A stretch of 64,000 nucleotides of DNA from Algoriphagus zhangzhouensis (lineage in GTDB: Bacteria > Bacteroidota > Bacteroidia > Cytophagales > Cyclobacteriaceae), in the NCBI RefSeq assembly GCF_900148515.1, contig NZ_FRXN01000001.1, positions 868,001 to 932,000 on the forward strand, given 5' to 3'. Each line of letters starts with the position of its first letter. The first letter of the stretch is position 1. The position numbers and the translations under genes are program-made. Shown here one piece after another: positions 46,440 through 55,618 of this stretch. Under the pieces are notes generated by a model that saw only the letters and a list, made by a program, of their open reading frames with translations, was not told the DNA's origin and did no database searches.

Positions 46440-47657
46440 ATGAAAAAAACAGCCTTACTTCTTTTATTTTCTGCCTTCGCAGTACAAACTACTTTTTCTC
46501 AAACCTACTTTCCTAAAAAAGGAAACTGGGAGAAGAAATCACCGACAGAATTGGGACTTAATTCCCAAAAGGTTCAAGAGGCCATTGATTTTGCGATAGC
46601 TCACGAAAGTGATGCTAATCCAAATTTGAAAATCGCTCACTACGAATCGGCTTTCGGTAGAGAACCTTTCGGTTATCCTGTCGGCCCCATGAAAACTCGT
46701 GGTCCAGCGACGGGATTGATTATTTTTAAAGGATATGTTGTTGGCCAGTGGGGAGAGCCTAACAGAGTTGATTTGACTTTTTCAGTAGCAAAAAGTTTTC
46801 TTTCCACTACCGCAGGATTGGCGGTAGCTGAGGGTTTGATCCAAAGCGAGCAAGATTTGGTTTATCCTTACATGGCTCCTATTTACCCTTATGAACCAGC
46901 CAAGTTATTAATGAATAAATCGGATCATTTGATGGATGATGATGTGTTTGAGCTTTTTGACACAGAACACAATAAAACCATCACTTGGAATCATTTATTG
47001 AGACAGACTTCAGATTGGGAAGGTTCATTATGGGGAAAACCTGATTGGGGAGACAGACCAGCTGAAGGAGTAGCTGAGAAAAGAGCAAGGCCTCAAAACA
47101 GTCCCGGTTCCAAATATGAATACAATGACACTCGGGTAAATGTCTTGGCTTTGGCTCTTTTGAATGTTTGGAGAAAGCCGCTTCCAACAGTTTTGAAGGA
47201 AAAAATCATGGACCCAATTGGAGCAAGTGATACTTGGAGATGGACTGGTTATGAAAATTCCTTTGTGATTATTGATGGCCAAATCATGCAATCTGTAAGT
47301 GGCGGATCACATTGGGGAGGTGGAATGATGCTTTCTGCTTATGATCAGGCACGATTTGGATACCTAACAATGAACGAAGGTAATTGGGCTGGAAAACAAT
47401 TGATTTCCAAAGATTGGATCGCAAAATCTAAAATCCCAACACCTGCAAATCCTGGTTATGGATTTATGAATTACTTCTTGAATGAAGATCAAAAGCAAGT
47501 TCCAGCAGGTCCGAAATCAGCCTTTCTACACATCGGAGCAGGAACGAATATGATATATGTAGATCCAGAAAATGAACTGGTAATCGTAGCTAGATGGATT
47601 CCAAATGGTGATAAAGCGGAATTGGTTAAGAAAATCTTAGAAAGCCTACCTCACTAA
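46440..47657 (+). CDS. Exported class C beta-lactamase-like serine hydrolase
   Basis: 405 residues from ATG 46440 (MKKTALLLLFSAFAVQTTFSQ signal peptide); the frame from 46398 adds 14 residues ahead of it. Class C/DD-peptidase fold: SxxK motif in FSVAKSFLS (about 119-127), YxN equivalent YND (in YEYNDTRVN, about 233), and HIGAGTNM (HxG, about 361-368) as the third motif. Could be an esterase, peptidase or transpeptidase relative; a beta-lactamase role is not implied. Confidence 0.88.
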   Translation: MKKTALLLLFSAFAVQTTFSQTYFPKKGNWEKKSPTELGLNSQKVQEAIDFAIAHESDANPNLKIAHYESAFGREPFGYPVGPMKTRGPATGLIIFKGYVVGQWGEPNRVDLTFSVAKSFLSTTAGLAVAEGLIQSEQDLVYPYMAPIYPYEPAKLLMNKSDHLMDDDVFELFDTEHNKTITWNHLLRQTSDWEGSLWGKPDWGDRPAEGVAEKRARPQNSPGSKYEYNDTRVNVLALALLNVWRKPLPTVLKEKIMDPIGASDTWRWTGYENSFVIIDGQIMQSVSGGSHWGGGMMLSAYDQARFGYLTMNEGNWAGKQLISKDWIAKSKIPTPANPGYGFMNYFLNEDQKQVPAGPKSAFLHIGAGTNMIYVDPENELVIVARWIPNGDKAELVKKILESLPH

Positions 47658-47670
47658 TTCAAATGGTATC

Positions 47671-47875
47671 AAAAAACAAGACCCCGGCGGGGAGCCGGGG
47701 TCGGGAGTGATTTAAACAACTTTTCACTATTCCTTTTTTAGAACTCGGAAGGATAACCGTTTTCGAATGCCCGTGTTCATCAACCTAACAACCCTTATGA
47801 AACCTTTACTAAAGAAAGATATCAGGCATTCTTAACGAAATAATATTTGGTTTTACATTCTGAATTACTCGTTAT
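47671..47875 (-). ncRNA. Candidate small RNA in a gene-free gap
   Basis: The 368-bp gap 47658-48025 holds no gene. Its minus strand has a TATATTTG -7 element at 47888-47881, then about 205 bases, then a GC-rich terminator hairpin at 47680-47702 whose T-run reads on the minus strand. The upstream gene (DUF4097) already has its own terminator at 47967-48004, so this stretch looks like a separate transcript. It contains a 17-codon frame starting at 47780 (MNTGIRKRLSFRVLKKE, stop at 47727), which may be a leader peptide. The 3' end is inferred from the hairpin; the 5' end is approximate. Confidence 0.45.
47680..47702 (-). terminator. GC-rich terminator of the candidate small RNA
   Basis: Perfect 9-bp stem GACCCCGGC/GCCGGGGTC (47680-47688 and 47694-47702) with 5-nt loop. 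Only the minus strand is followed by T-rich sequence (47679 to 47671, TTGTTTTTT); the plus strand runs into GGGAGTGATTT, so it is not a good terminator for the serine hydrolase gene at 47657. Confidence 0.8.
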
Positions 47876-47880
47876 GCATA

Positions 47881-47888
47881 CAAATATA
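47881..47888 (-). promoter_or_regulatory. Bacteroidota-type -7 element (TATATTTG)
   Basis: Minus-strand TATATTTG fits the TAnnTTTG consensus exactly. About 17-19 bases upstream the -33 region has only a weak TGTT in place of TTG. It sits about 210 bases ahead of the terminator hairpin. Confidence 0.45.
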
Positions 47889-47966
47889 CGGTAAGAATTT
47901 TAGAACAGTTATCCTAATTTTAATTAATTGATTTACGTCAAAAGATTAATAATCAGGCTATAAGTC

Positions 47967-48004
47967 AAAAACAGATAAGACACCCTGAAAGTGCCTTATC
48001 TGTT
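47967..48004 (-). terminator. Terminator of the DUF4097 gene
   Basis: Stem AACAGATAAG-CAC / GTG-CTTATCTGTT (arms 47970-47983 and 47991-48004, one T/C mismatch), loop of 7 nt, then T-run on the minus strand. 22 bp after the DUF4097 stop. Confidence 0.85.
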
Positions 48005-48025
48005 AATTTAGAACGTTAAAATATT

Positions 48026-48976
48026 TTAATTGAAAATCTCAATTGATCCACTGCTTACAGATCCCTGAATTGTATATGGTGAACCATTGTGGATTTCTAA
48101 ACTTCCTGAGGAAGAACTATCTCCTACTTTCACTCTTCCACTTCCTGCTTGAAAATCATAATTGTAATCAGCTAAATCAGAATAAGTTTGAATTTTTATT
48201 CTACCAGAAGAGCTACTCAAACGTGTTTTTGCTCCTAAGCCTATATCTTCACCTTCAATGGAACCCGAACTAACTTTTAGTTCTTCGATTTCATTTACTC
48301 TTTCCATGTAAAGGTTACCTGAACTCAATTGAGAGTTCAATTTCCCCGTGATAGACTTAACTCTAATAACACCACTGGATACATTCAATTTAGCATCTCC
48401 ATCAATTTGATCGAATTCTAACCTTCCAGAACCAGCTTCACCTTTCACATTCCCTACCAAATTATAGCCTTTTATCGTACCTGAACCAACCTCAAGATCA
48501 ATAGTATTGGCAGCAACATTATACAATTCCAACCTTCCCGAACCTGCATCCAATTCTATTTCTGAAGATTCAACATTGGAAATCTGAGTAGTTCCGGATC
48601 CTGATTCTACATCCAATTCAATAGACACAGGTCCACTGATATAAAGAACACCTTTATGTCTTCCAGATCCGATTAAATTTTTCTGATCCAATTCGATTTT
48701 CAATTCGTCTCCTTCCATTTGGTATTTCACCTTATAAGCTCCAGGTCGAGATGATTCTAAGGTACCTGTCAATGTCACTTCAGTTTTACCCTCAACTCCT
48801 TCATAAACTACCTCCAAAAAGCCTGATTCAATATCAATCTTTTGTACATCATAAAATTCCTCATCAATAGTTTGGACGACTTCCAATTCCCCATATCCGC
48901 AGGAGAAAAGCAAAGGAGTTAATAGTAATCCCAAGATGAGTTTTAAAACAAATGGTCTTTTCTTTCCAGTTTTCAT
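48026..48976 (-). CDS. Lipoprotein with DUF4097-type repeated beta-strand domain
   Basis: 316 residues from ATG 48976, lipobox LLFSC (Cys26). The mature chain has about ten near-periodic units of roughly 18-21 residues ending in SG(S/R)-type turns (ESGSGTTQI, DAGSGRLEL, EVGSGTIKG, SSGVIRVKS, SSGNLYMER, SSGSIEGED, GSGRVKVGD), a DUF4097/DUF2807 beta-helix-like stack. Role unknown; likely envelope-anchored. Its 3' end is closed by the terminator at 47967-48004. Confidence 0.86.
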   Translation of the reverse strand: MKTGKKRPFVLKLILGLLLTPLLFSCGYGELEVVQTIDEEFYDVQKIDIESGFLEVVYEGVEGKTEVTLTGTLESSRPGAYKVKYQMEGDELKIELDQKNLIGSGRHKGVLYISGPVSIELDVESGSGTTQISNVESSEIELDAGSGRLELYNVAANTIDLEVGSGTIKGYNLVGNVKGEAGSGRLEFDQIDGDAKLNVSSGVIRVKSITGKLNSQLSSGNLYMERVNEIEELKVSSGSIEGEDIGLGAKTRLSSSSGRIKIQTYSDLADYNYDFQAGSGRVKVGDSSSSGSLEIHNGSPYTIQGSVSSGSIEIFN

Positions 48977-49131
48977 AATTGCTTGCATTAAAATGTTGGT
49001 TTAGTTTTCTCTTTTGAGATCGTTATTGAATTCATTTATGAGCAGTCAAGCTCACTCAGAATCAAATATTTTGATCAACTTTATACTAAGACAACTGAAA
49101 AGATTCTTCCCCCTATTGAACATCAAAAAAA

Positions 49132-49449
49132 ATGATTGCAAACACTCCACCGCCTCCATACTATGCTGTGATATTTTCAAATATCAGAACTGATACTGAT
49201 GAAGGATATGGACAAACAGCTGAGCATATGGTTGAGTTGGCAGAAAAAACACCTGGTTACTTAGGACATGAAAGTGTAAGAGATGGAATGGGCATTACTA
49301 TTTCCTATTGGAAAGATTTGGAATCAATCAAATTTTGGAAACAGCAACAAGACCATCTGGAAGCCCAAAAAAATGGAAGAGACAAGTGGTACAAAGCCTA
49401 TAAAACTAGAATTTGCTTGGTAGAAAGGGATTACGGATTCGAGCTTTAG
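49132..49449 (+). CDS. Antibiotic biosynthesis monooxygenase (ABM) domain protein
   Basis: 105 residues, single ABM ferredoxin-like domain. Features are YYAVIFSNIRTD (about 8-19), HMVELAEKTPGYLGHESVRDG (about 32-52, described in parts) and ISYWKDLESIKFWKQQ (about 58-73) with the typical WxDxESxxxW pattern. Such small cytoplasmic enzymes act as cofactor-independent monooxygenases or heme-degrading relatives. Its stop overlaps the convergent OMP gene stop by 4 bp. Confidence 0.9.
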   Translation: MIANTPPPPYYAVIFSNIRTDTDEGYGQTAEHMVELAEKTPGYLGHESVRDGMGITISYWKDLESIKFWKQQQDHLEAQKNGRDKWYKAYKTRICLVERDYGFEL

Positions 49450-50018
49450 AAAGCGTATCCAATCCCTATTCCTCCAAACAATGGCCAAAATCCATTATTG
49501 TTGAAAATCGGGTTGACATTAATTTTCCACATAAACCCTCCATCTACAGGAACCTTTCTGTATCCAAAATTCATGGTCCCCATTAAACTTGGAGACCCAT
49601 CTACGTCTAAGATGAAATTATAGTCATCATTATCGTAGGTATTGCAGATATATTGACCGGTATTTTGATCATAATACCCGTCGATGCAATAGGAATAGGA
49701 ATCATTGCTAAATCCAAAAAATGTAGCTCCAAAACCTAACTCGAAATAATGTGGACCATTTCCGTAGAGTTTATTGACCATCAAAGGAATTGAAAAAAAA
49801 GATTCTCCGCCAGAAACTGTATAACCTCCAGCACCCACTCTCATCCCCCAGGAATTCATATCTTCTGGGTTAAATCGAAAATCATAATTAAAACTGTACG
49901 GGAGACCTGCCCCACCCAATTCCAAATACACAAATTTGGAAGGAATTTTATCTTCTTGGGCAAAAGCCTGAGATAGGAAAGAAAAAACTACAACAAGGGC
50001 AAAAATATATCGCTTCAT
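49446..50018 (-). CDS. Small exported outer-membrane-type protein
   Basis: 190 residues from ATG 50018 with signal peptide (MKRYIFALVVVFSFLSQAFAQ). Remaining chain is a beta-barrel-like string of aromatic strands (YLELGGAGLPYSFNYDFRF, GMRVGAGGYTV, HYFELGFGATFFGF, MWKINVNPIF, GGIGIGYAF), ending in a Phe as outer-membrane proteins do. Two cysteines (YCIDGYYDQNTGQYIC) in one loop may form a disulfide. Family not recognised; 190 residues suggests an 8-stranded barrel. Confidence 0.78.
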   Translation of the reverse strand: MKRYIFALVVVFSFLSQAFAQEDKIPSKFVYLELGGAGLPYSFNYDFRFNPEDMNSWGMRVGAGGYTVSGGESFFSIPLMVNKLYGNGPHYFELGFGATFFGFSNDSYSYCIDGYYDQNTGQYICNTYDNDDYNFILDVDGSPSLMGTMNFGYRKVPVDGGFMWKINVNPIFNNNGFWPLFGGIGIGYAF

Positions 50019-50130
50019 AAGTATCAAAATTTAAGTCTAATACGTCAAAATTAATGAAACGATACACATGAAAGCTAAAGTTTTAATATCAGAAACTTAT
50101 AGTACACAATTTTCCAAAATCTAAGAAAAG

Positions 50131-50724
50131 ATGAATTTCAACTTCAAACCTATAAAATCAACTCTAGTGCTTTGTTTTGGTTATTTATTCTTGATGGTAA
50201 TTGTTTCATGTGTTGAGGAACCAAATCCCTACATATTTGGCGAATGTCCCGATCCTGTAAAAGCAACTTTTGAAGATTTAGAAGTCAACTTCACTCCATT
50301 TATAGACGATCGGTTTGCAGTGGAGTCAGATACAGTCACTTTTTCAGACTTCAGTGTAGTTTTCAATTTCAAGCCAGAAGAAACAACAACCAGCAAATTA
50401 TTGAATTCCTTTCCAGGTAAAGCCTATGCACTTTCTTGTGCACTAGTCTATAACTTTTCGAATATTTCAAATATTTCAATCACCTTGACAGAAGCATTTG
50501 GGAATCTTCAAAACGGATCAGATATCACATTCCTTTTTGAAGATTATGCCGGCAAAAAGCTTTCAGAATTAAAAGATTTCAAAGAAATTCCTGCTTACTT
50601 GGGATTCAATTTCACAGGTGAGATTGAAAATTATTCCAAGTTAAAATTTAGAACTCACGTATTTTTGAAGGATGGAACTCAAATCGTCGTAAATTCGAGC
50701 TCTCCAACTTTGAAAACTTCTTGA
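50131..50724 (+). CDS. Lipoprotein of unknown function
   Basis: 197 residues; lipobox IVSC (Cys27) after a hydrophobic signal. Mature part is about 170 residues of beta-strand-rich sequence (VNFTPFIDDRFAVESDTVTFSDFSVVFNF, split for description; YALSCALVYNFSNIS; HVFLKDGTQIVVNSSS). No known domain. It ends one base before the alpha/beta hydrolase start (TGA-T-ATG), so the two are translationally coupled. Confidence 0.78.
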   Translation: MNFNFKPIKSTLVLCFGYLFLMVIVSCVEEPNPYIFGECPDPVKATFEDLEVNFTPFIDDRFAVESDTVTFSDFSVVFNFKPEETTTSKLLNSFPGKAYALSCALVYNFSNISNISITLTEAFGNLQNGSDITFLFEDYAGKKLSELKDFKEIPAYLGFNFTGEIENYSKLKFRTHVFLKDGTQIVVNSSSPTLKTS

Positions 50725-50725
50725 T

Positions 50726-51790
50726 ATGCTTCGTAAAATCTTCCTAGGATTATTTGCCACGGCTATGGTTTTGGTCATAGTTTACATGCTAGGGCCAAAA
50801 GTCGAAACAGAAAACCTTGAAATTCATTTTCCCGAAATCCCAACTCGGTTAAATGAATTAGAAGCATATATTTCCCAAAGGGAAGACAGTGTGAAAGGCT
50901 TGAAACCAGACAATGAAGCCTATATCCAATGGGCAGATTCTAGCAACAAAAGAAAGACTCCCTACTCTATCGTCTATATCCATGGATTTGGAGCAAGTCC
51001 CATGGAAGGCGACCCTGTTCATAGATTTTTGGCAGAGCATTTCGGAGCCAATTTGTTTGTGACCCGTCTTCCAGAACATGGAATCCGAAGAGAAAATGGA
51101 ATGGAATACCTCACAGCTCAGAAATTGGCTGACGCTGTTGGTGAAGCATATCAAATTGGGAAAGTCTTAGGAGATGAAGTCATCATAATTGGCACTTCCA
51201 TGGGTGGAGCCTTGACTACACTCCTTGCAAGTCAGCAGCCTGACATCAAAGCTTTGGTCCTTTATTCTCCAGCCTTTAGGGATCGTGGTGAGGTTTTAGG
51301 GAAATTATTTACTCCTTGGGCAAAGTTCTTAATGGAAAATTTTGCCATGAAAGACAAAATGATCCATCAAGAAAGAAGCGAAATCAAAGCCGCTTACTGG
51401 TCTGAAGATTATCATATCAATGGCTACCAGAGCTTGGCTGTATTGATGTATAGTATGATGAATAAATCCACTTACGAAAAAATTCATCAACCTCTATTTT
51501 TAGGATACTATTACAAAAGTGAGGAGGAACAAGACGGTACCGTCTCTGTCCAAAAAATGCTTGAAATGTTCCAAGAAGTTTCCACTCCAGAAAACCTAAA
51601 AGTAGAAAAGGCATTTCCTAAGTCTGGAAATCATGTGATCTCAAGTTCGATCACTTCTGATGATTGGGAAGGCGTCATGTTTGAAACCATCAATTTCTTG
51701 GAAAATGTGGTCGGAATAACTCCAAGACCACAATTTCAAGAAAAAGTAGATGAAATGATGGAAGTTCAAGACATCAAATCCCAAGACTAA
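50726..51790 (+). CDS. Alpha/beta hydrolase
   Basis: 354 residues. One N-terminal hydrophobic stretch (about 5-22, ILGLFATAMVLVIVYMLG) may be a signal anchor. Nucleophile elbow GTSMGGAL (about 152-159), with IHGFGASPMEG (oxyanion region, about 84-94) and a final His in SGNHVISSS (about 302-310). Typical of lysophospholipase/monoacylglycerol-lipase-like enzymes. Coupled with the lipoprotein gene upstream; abuts the convergent acetylesterase gene with no spacer. Confidence 0.87.
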   Translation: MLRKIFLGLFATAMVLVIVYMLGPKVETENLEIHFPEIPTRLNELEAYISQREDSVKGLKPDNEAYIQWADSSNKRKTPYSIVYIHGFGASPMEGDPVHRFLAEHFGANLFVTRLPEHGIRRENGMEYLTAQKLADAVGEAYQIGKVLGDEVIIIGTSMGGALTTLLASQQPDIKALVLYSPAFRDRGEVLGKLFTPWAKFLMENFAMKDKMIHQERSEIKAAYWSEDYHINGYQSLAVLMYSMMNKSTYEKIHQPLFLGYYYKSEEEQDGTVSVQKMLEMFQEVSTPENLKVEKAFPKSGNHVISSSITSDDWEGVMFETINFLENVVGITPRPQFQEKVDEMMEVQDIKSQD

Positions 51791-53698
51791 TTATTCCAAT
51801 TCCATTCGAAACGGCTGAGCTGGTAAACCTTCTGAATTGATCAAATTCACCTCAGGATTATCAGCCCAAGCATATCTAATTTCTACTGGATTGAATCCAT
51901 CTGGCAACTTGATTTGAATCTGATCTTTACCTACAATTTTACCTTCTGCTAAAATCCATTTTCCTGCCTCATTCTTCAGAATAAAGCCTTTTACATCTCC
52001 TTCCACAATCAATTGTAATCCATCACCAATTGAAACATAATTGAGAGTAACAGTAGCTCCAGTTTTGCTAACCTCTTTGATAATGGGCCCTGATGCGGTT
52101 ACTTTTTCATTGAAAGCAACTTTTCTTGCTTGAAGCCATAATCTTTCTCCCACGTCTTTCTTATTTCTAGGGTGAATATCTTCTGCTTCTCCAATATCAA
52201 TAATCACAGACATGCCCGTTTTAGGTAGTTCCAAGGTTTCTGTCTGTGCCTCACGTAAGAAAGCCCATTGGCTATCTGGTTGGATATCGACCCTTTCCAT
52301 GAAATTGGCTAGTTGAACAAAAAGAAATGGCATTTCTGGAAGATCCCAGATAGTTCGCCAGTTAGTTATCATGGTCTCAAATAGCTCTTTGTACTCCCCT
52401 GCTCTACCAGCGTTACTTTCACCCTGATACCAAATCACACCTTTGATTCCATAATCTTTCAATGGATAAATCATGGCATTATACATGGCTCCAGGCTTCC
52501 AGTTTTGCCAAGTTACTTCAGGTAGCTTTGGTTCAACAATAGCGTTAGAATAAGACCAAGTTCCTTCTAAAGCGATCTTCTTCCCTGCTTGTAGCAAATA
52601 CATTTCATCTTTTGATCCAATAACAGGTTTATTATTCCAAGTATTAATAGCTCGAATTGTAATTACATTTTTACCCTCAAAAAGTAAATCAGATGATACC
52701 GAAACCTCAGGCATCGTAGTTCCCCAATCTTTATGATGAACCAATTCACCATTGATATAGATAAATGCCATTTGATCAATCGAAGGAAAAATTAATGTAA
52801 CATCTTCCGTTGAAGCCAATTGAAATGACTTCCGAACCCAAGCTATATCACTTAGAGGATTGGCTGAAGGAAGGTTAATTTTACTCCATTGAGAATCACT
52901 ATAGTCTACTGAAGAAACCTCTCTAGCTGTAGCCGAATCTGGATGATGCACCATGATATCACGCATCTCGCGTCTTTTATCATTTGCCTGAAACTCCTTA
53001 TCCCACTTCTCTTGATTTTCGACCATATCCAATGCCTCTTCTAAAAAGGACATTCCTTCCATTTCAGCCAAGATTTCAGCATCTGTCCATCCCTCAGCAG
53101 GAGTTCCGCCCCAGTTGGACTCTATAATTCCAACAGGCACATCTTTTTCCAAAGCATTTCTTTTGGCAAAAAACCAAGCCACAGCAGAAAAATCAGGCAT
53201 ATTGATAGAGTCTGCAACTTTCCATTCCCCTTCTGGAATGTCTGACTTTTTAACAGCTGCATAGATCCTAGGCACTTTAAAAAAACGAATCTTTGGATTT
53301 CCGCCATCTTTATATTCTGCATCAGCCCCAATAACTCCTGACTTCAATGGCCATTCCATGTTGGATTGACCTCCAGCCAACCAAACATCTCCGAAATACA
53401 CATCTTTAACTTCTGTTTGATTGACTTTCATAATATGCGGTCCACCAGCAGAAACCGAAGGTAAACCTACAATCCAAGTACTGTCACTTTCTACCTCAGT
53501 GCTGGACATTACACCGGCTATACTTACTCGGACATTTTCTCCAGGAATCCCTTTTCCCCAAACTGAAATAGGCTGGTCCCGTTGTAAAACCATTCCTTCC
53601 GAAATAACTCTTGGTAGGGTGATTTCAGACTGGAATTTTTCTTTGCAGCCAAAAACCAACATTGGCAATGCAATCAACAATACAGAAAGCTTTTTCAT
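51791..53698 (-). CDS. Lipoprotein sialate-O-acetylesterase-type esterase
   Basis: 635 residues from ATG 53698; lipobox VFGC (Cys18). SGNH-type blocks: GGQSNMEWPL (about 109-118, nucleophile Ser112), IWYQGESNAG (about 420), and DIHPRNK with catalytic Asp/His near 520. A beta-sandwich resembling a carbohydrate-binding jelly roll is inserted at about 250-380. The family removes O-acetyl groups from sialic acid or plant sugars. 81 bp downstream of the GH9 gene in the PUL, so deacetylation of a plant polysaccharide is the likely job (inference). Confidence 0.88.
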   Translation of the reverse strand: MKKLSVLLIALPMLVFGCKEKFQSEITLPRVISEGMVLQRDQPISVWGKGIPGENVRVSIAGVMSSTEVESDSTWIVGLPSVSAGGPHIMKVNQTEVKDVYFGDVWLAGGQSNMEWPLKSGVIGADAEYKDGGNPKIRFFKVPRIYAAVKKSDIPEGEWKVADSINMPDFSAVAWFFAKRNALEKDVPVGIIESNWGGTPAEGWTDAEILAEMEGMSFLEEALDMVENQEKWDKEFQANDKRREMRDIMVHHPDSATAREVSSVDYSDSQWSKINLPSANPLSDIAWVRKSFQLASTEDVTLIFPSIDQMAFIYINGELVHHKDWGTTMPEVSVSSDLLFEGKNVITIRAINTWNNKPVIGSKDEMYLLQAGKKIALEGTWSYSNAIVEPKLPEVTWQNWKPGAMYNAMIYPLKDYGIKGVIWYQGESNAGRAGEYKELFETMITNWRTIWDLPEMPFLFVQLANFMERVDIQPDSQWAFLREAQTETLELPKTGMSVIIDIGEAEDIHPRNKKDVGERLWLQARKVAFNEKVTASGPIIKEVSKTGATVTLNYVSIGDGLQLIVEGDVKGFILKNEAGKWILAEGKIVGKDQIQIKLPDGFNPVEIRYAWADNPEVNLINSEGLPAQPFRMELE

Positions 53699-53779
53699 AT
53701 TAAGTCTTGGATTCACAGGGAAATTGAAGAAAATATCTGAAACTCTAGCCTGTTTTCCCAATTTTTCCACCAACAGAAA

Positions 53780-55618
53780 TTATTCTGTTTCAATAGCTTG
53801 CAAAGCATTGACCAAATAGGCAAAAGCAGCATTCCAATTGATTGCAATTTCATTGCTTGCATAACTTTCCAGATCATCCACATAGGTTTCATCTGGAAAA
53901 GAACTGGAATACATGACTTTATCTTGTTTTCCAGGATTTGGACCACCCACCAAAAATCCAGGAATAGGCCCAAGTGATTCTCTACCAGCTATCAATCGAT
54001 GGTGAGGAAATTGAGGCGTTTTCGCCCCAAAACCCGTAGCGTATGAATATCCTGTGGAATTCCTACCCAACAAATAATCCAAGTTATCAAATGCTCCTTC
54101 CAAATAACTCGGCTCTCCAAATAGCTTAAAAGCCTGAATCAATAAAATCCCTTGATTGGCTGCTACAGCATTACTCCCCCAAACGAAATTACTTCTTTGG
54201 GTTTCCATCGGATTCAAAAAGGCTGTTTTCCTGCTTTCTTTCACAATTTCATCCGCAGCTTGTTGCATTTGAAGTTTTACATGGTCAATCCAAATAGGTG
54301 AAGTATTACTCAAATTCTGAGAATGACGAAGCAAGGAATAGTATCCCAGCCATTTGACTTTTGACCAAGTAGGTAAAATAAAATCCAAGTTTGAACCTTC
54401 AACTACTTTCCAATAGTCCAGATTATGGGTCGCAATAAATAATTCAGATGCAGCCCAAACTCTTTCATCATCCAGGCTCTTGTCACCATAAGCACCTGTG
54501 GTTACAGGGGGAGCAAAACGTTCATTCAATGAATTTTGATCATAAATGGCAGTAGGATTTTTTTCTGCCCAATGCCAGGCTTTTTCAGCAGCTTTCAAAT
54601 ACCACTCACTATTTTGAGGAGAATAGGTCTTAAAAATTCGATGTGCTTGAGCCATTACTGCCGCAAAGTCCAAAGCAGCCGCAGTACTTTTTTGGACTAC
54701 AAATCGTTCATGAGTAGCATCTATGGGCTGCACAAAACCTTCGAATTTGGCAGTTGTCAACTTGTGATAAACGCCCCCGTCAGATGGATCCTGCATTCCA
54801 ATCATCCAGTCCAAGTTCCATTGAATTTCATTCAAAATGTCTGGAATTCTATCTTGAGACTCTGGAATATTCAATGTCAATTCTTGAAAATAGTGCGGAT
54901 AATCCTCGTAAAGAGACATTAGCGTTCCTAAAGTAATCCCACTGTTGACCACATATTTATTATAATCCCCAGCGTCATACCAACCTTTAGACCCATCAAT
55001 TTTATACCCTACTGGCCTATATGAATCGGCAGCTGATGAATGAATAGAAACATTAGTATCAGGATGAGAGGAGCTTCTACTCCATTTCCCTGCATAAATA
55101 GAATCAATCGGAGTGGAAGCCCTTTGATAATAGAATGCCTTCAAAGAAGCCTTGCCTAAATTTTCAAAAATGCTCTTCTTTATTTCAAATGGATAGGACT
55201 TTCCAATTAAAGGAATGATAATCTCATATTTTCCAGCTTTGTTTAGAGATGAAAAATCAATGATCTGAACTTTCTTCCCAGAAAAAGTAGAACTTGGATT
55301 AAGAGATGTCTTTCCCTTCAAGATCAAATCTTTATTATCTGTATCTACAATCCAAAATTCTTTTTCTTCCTCTTCAGAAACCCAAATCGCTATCTTTTTT
55401 TGATTGGTGAAAAATCCTAATTGATTTATTCTCAGACTCTCAAGAACCTGATATTTTTCCAATTCTACCTTCGTTTGGCAGGAAAAAATCAAAAGCATAA
55501 AAGCTACTAAATAAAAGAAGCTTCCTTGTTTTTGACAGACAAAAATTGAAGAGAATCTACTATAATCTTTACCTGTGTAAAGTTTCATCATTATTGAATC
55601 GGTAAGATTTGGGATCAT
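53780..55618 (-). CDS. Lipoprotein GH9 endoglucanase-type glycoside hydrolase
   Basis: 612 residues from ATG 55618, which overlaps the VCBS gene stop as ATGA; ATGs at 55591 and 55588 are possible later starts. Lipobox LIFSC (Cys47 of this start). An N-terminal Ig-like CelD_N domain (about 54-160) with LRINQLGFFTNQKKIAI is followed by the GH9 (alpha/alpha)6 domain. GWYDAGDYNKYV (about 213-224) carries the nucleophile/base Asp; SNEIAINWNA near the C-terminus holds the acid Glu. LLGRNSTGYSYATGFG matches the family. Cleaves beta-1,4-glucans. Confidence 0.9.
   Translation of the reverse strand: MIPNLTDSIMMKLYTGKDYSRFSSIFVCQKQGSFFYLVAFMLLIFSCQTKVELEKYQVLESLRINQLGFFTNQKKIAIWVSEEEEKEFWIVDTDNKDLILKGKTSLNPSSTFSGKKVQIIDFSSLNKAGKYEIIIPLIGKSYPFEIKKSIFENLGKASLKAFYYQRASTPIDSIYAGKWSRSSSHPDTNVSIHSSAADSYRPVGYKIDGSKGWYDAGDYNKYVVNSGITLGTLMSLYEDYPHYFQELTLNIPESQDRIPDILNEIQWNLDWMIGMQDPSDGGVYHKLTTAKFEGFVQPIDATHERFVVQKSTAAALDFAAVMAQAHRIFKTYSPQNSEWYLKAAEKAWHWAEKNPTAIYDQNSLNERFAPPVTTGAYGDKSLDDERVWAASELFIATHNLDYWKVVEGSNLDFILPTWSKVKWLGYYSLLRHSQNLSNTSPIWIDHVKLQMQQAADEIVKESRKTAFLNPMETQRSNFVWGSNAVAANQGILLIQAFKLFGEPSYLEGAFDNLDYLLGRNSTGYSYATGFGAKTPQFPHHRLIAGRESLGPIPGFLVGGPNPGKQDKVMYSSSFPDETYVDDLESYASNEIAINWNAAFAYLVNALQAIETE

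Noticed and set aside
47680..47702. Hairpin as terminator for the serine hydrolase gene (+)
   Set aside because: No T-run follows on the plus strand; the T-run lies on the minus-strand side.
47727..47780. 17-codon peptide frame as a stand-alone gene
   Set aside because: Too short to claim as a coding gene without conservation; noted only as a possible leader within the candidate small RNA.
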